Part shown: positions 62,828 to 64,000 of the stretch, piece by piece
Position numbering within the stretch: position 1 is the first letter of the stretch
How the letters are laid out: every line of letters begins with the position of its first letter
NCBI RefSeq assembly: GCF_027596085.1
Contig: NC_072450.1
Coordinates: 30,719,676-30,783,675 of the forward strand
Reading direction: 5' to 3'
Source of the DNA: Anoplopoma fimbria
Lineage: Eukaryota > Chordata > Actinopteri > Perciformes > Anoplopomatidae
DNA length: 64,000 nucleotides
Made by a program: the position numbers and the translations under genes
The notes under the pieces: generated by a model
Databases searched by the model: none
What the model was told of the DNA's origin: nothing
What the model saw: only the letters and a program-made list of their open reading frames with translations

Positions 62828-64000
62828 GTAAACACATTCCCACTCAACTGATGCTCAACATACTGCTAAATAAGAAAAGAACATGAAAATAAAGACAACA
62901 TCTTAACCAGTTTGGCAATATGGGCTGCATTCAGAAAAAAACACAAAATCAGATACAACCAAATACAGACACGTGCTGCAAAAGAAACAATTAATTGTGA
63001 TTGTAAGTAAGCTGGCTATAGTTACTCCCAGAACCCGCAGGGACAAGCAAGTTAAACAAGCGGTAGGTTTTGCTGACATGACGAATAAAATCAATGTGCC
63101 CCTTCTACAATAACAGAGAGGGTTGGTTTACATTTTGAAATATTACTCCTGCCATTAAACTGCAAATTATTTTTGACTAATTTTACACCATAAAAGGAAC
63201 TGTGTGAAGCTCTAAGGGAGATTAATTGTCAGATATGGAATATACTATTCCTTACTATGTTTTAATTAGTGCATAATCACCTGAAACAAAGAACAGAGTT
63301 AAGTGTATTTAAGTTTATTTAAGTACATTGTGCTGCTAATTCCTTTCTATCGATCTTCTCTTCAAGTAAATATCTGAATGAAGGACTTTTGCTGTCCAGT
63401 GTTAATAGTTTTACTGTTAATGCATGTTAGTGCATGTTGGTGCATGTTGGTGCATGTTAGTGCATGTGAGCGTGCCCCACTGGTTAGCTAAATCAAATGA
63501 TGATCCTACTCTTGGGTCAATTTATAAATCAATAGAAAGATGGTCTTATATGCCAATTTCTTTAATAGTGCAAATAAATATACTTAAGATGAATATCATT
63601 CCAAAACTATTATCCCTGTTTCAAAATATACGTCTACCCCTGCTATTATCCCACTTCACTAAATAAAGGAAAAACTGTCTAACACGTACATGTACAATAT
63701 ATTGTAATATTTAAAAGCTCAGGGAACAAACATGAAACCTATATGTATTGTATTGTAATCTTAAATCTTAAAACAGCTATGTATTAAATATAATTTTCCA
63801 AAAAGCCATTTTTAAAAAATACTAACAGGTAAGAGGCTTTATAACGGAATCCCGATATAAACGATTAACTCCACCACCTCTTTCTGAAAAGGAACAATGC
63901 TATTTGACTGTCTTAGTGAGGGGCGTAACTCAGCACTGTATGACAGGCGGGTTTTAAAATTCAGATGAATCCTGTACTGACTGATCTCTACTGACTTAAG
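62828..64000 (+). other. Ceramide synthase intron (incomplete)
   Basis: No third exon was found before the window ends. It contains a 10-bp tandem array (63420-63469) and AT-rich sequence. Confidence 0.6.
63420..63469. repeat. 10-bp tandem repeat
   Basis: Five units of TGCATGTTRG, the last one diverged (TGCATGTGAG). Confidence 0.9.

Overview
The window looks like nuclear DNA of a teleost fish. It contains vertebrate genes with GT-AG introns, long CA/TG microsatellites, tRNA-derived SINEs with L2-like tails, Rex/L2-type LINE ends, hAT and Tc1 transposons, and a Gmr1-type Ty3/gypsy element. I cannot name the species. Gene calls come from reading the translations and checking that splice phases agree from exon to exon. 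No alignment was run.

Gene 1, minus strand, from about 49.5 kb to beyond the left edge: efl1 (EFTUD1), the EF-2-like GTPase that releases eIF6 from pre-60S ribosomes together with SBDS. Sixteen coding exons were located. They run from the start codon at 48565 to an exon ending at 426, all phases agree, and together they encode about 677 residues. These cover the GTPase (G) domain, domain II and the start of the next EF-2-like domain; the rest lies outside the window. A non-coding first exon and an ETS-type promoter are predicted near 49.48-49.56 kb. One intron (3701-29010) is about 25 kb long and holds most of the repeats.

Repeats, left to right: a dispersed 3.1-3.4 kb repeat with relatives at 17.2-17.5 kb; a degenerate Gmr1-like Ty3/gypsy element at about 7.75-11.46 kb (SCAN-like Gag, protease, integrase tail, then reverse transcriptase and RNase H) carrying a SINE inside its reverse transcriptase; many microsatellites; a complete but dead hAT element with an 8-bp target duplication (23896-25742); Tc1-like remnants (about 26.4-27.06 kb and 36.85-37.35 kb); a 57-unit, 14-bp minisatellite (27.33-28.14 kb); LINE 3' ends at 39.6, 47.7-48.3, 49.0 and 54.7 kb; a large AT-rich inverted repeat (48.8-49.0 kb); head-to-head LINE fragments (50.7-52.4 kb); and a non-autonomous hAT element (60898-61465).

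Gene 2, plus strand, from 60.35 kb to beyond the right edge: the first two coding exons (60361-60533 and 62710-62827) of a ceramide synthase of the CERS2/CERS3 group, probably cers3. The two genes are divergently arranged, about 11 kb apart, and no other protein-coding gene was recognised between them. They have unrelated jobs: cytoplasmic ribosome maturation and ER sphingolipid synthesis.
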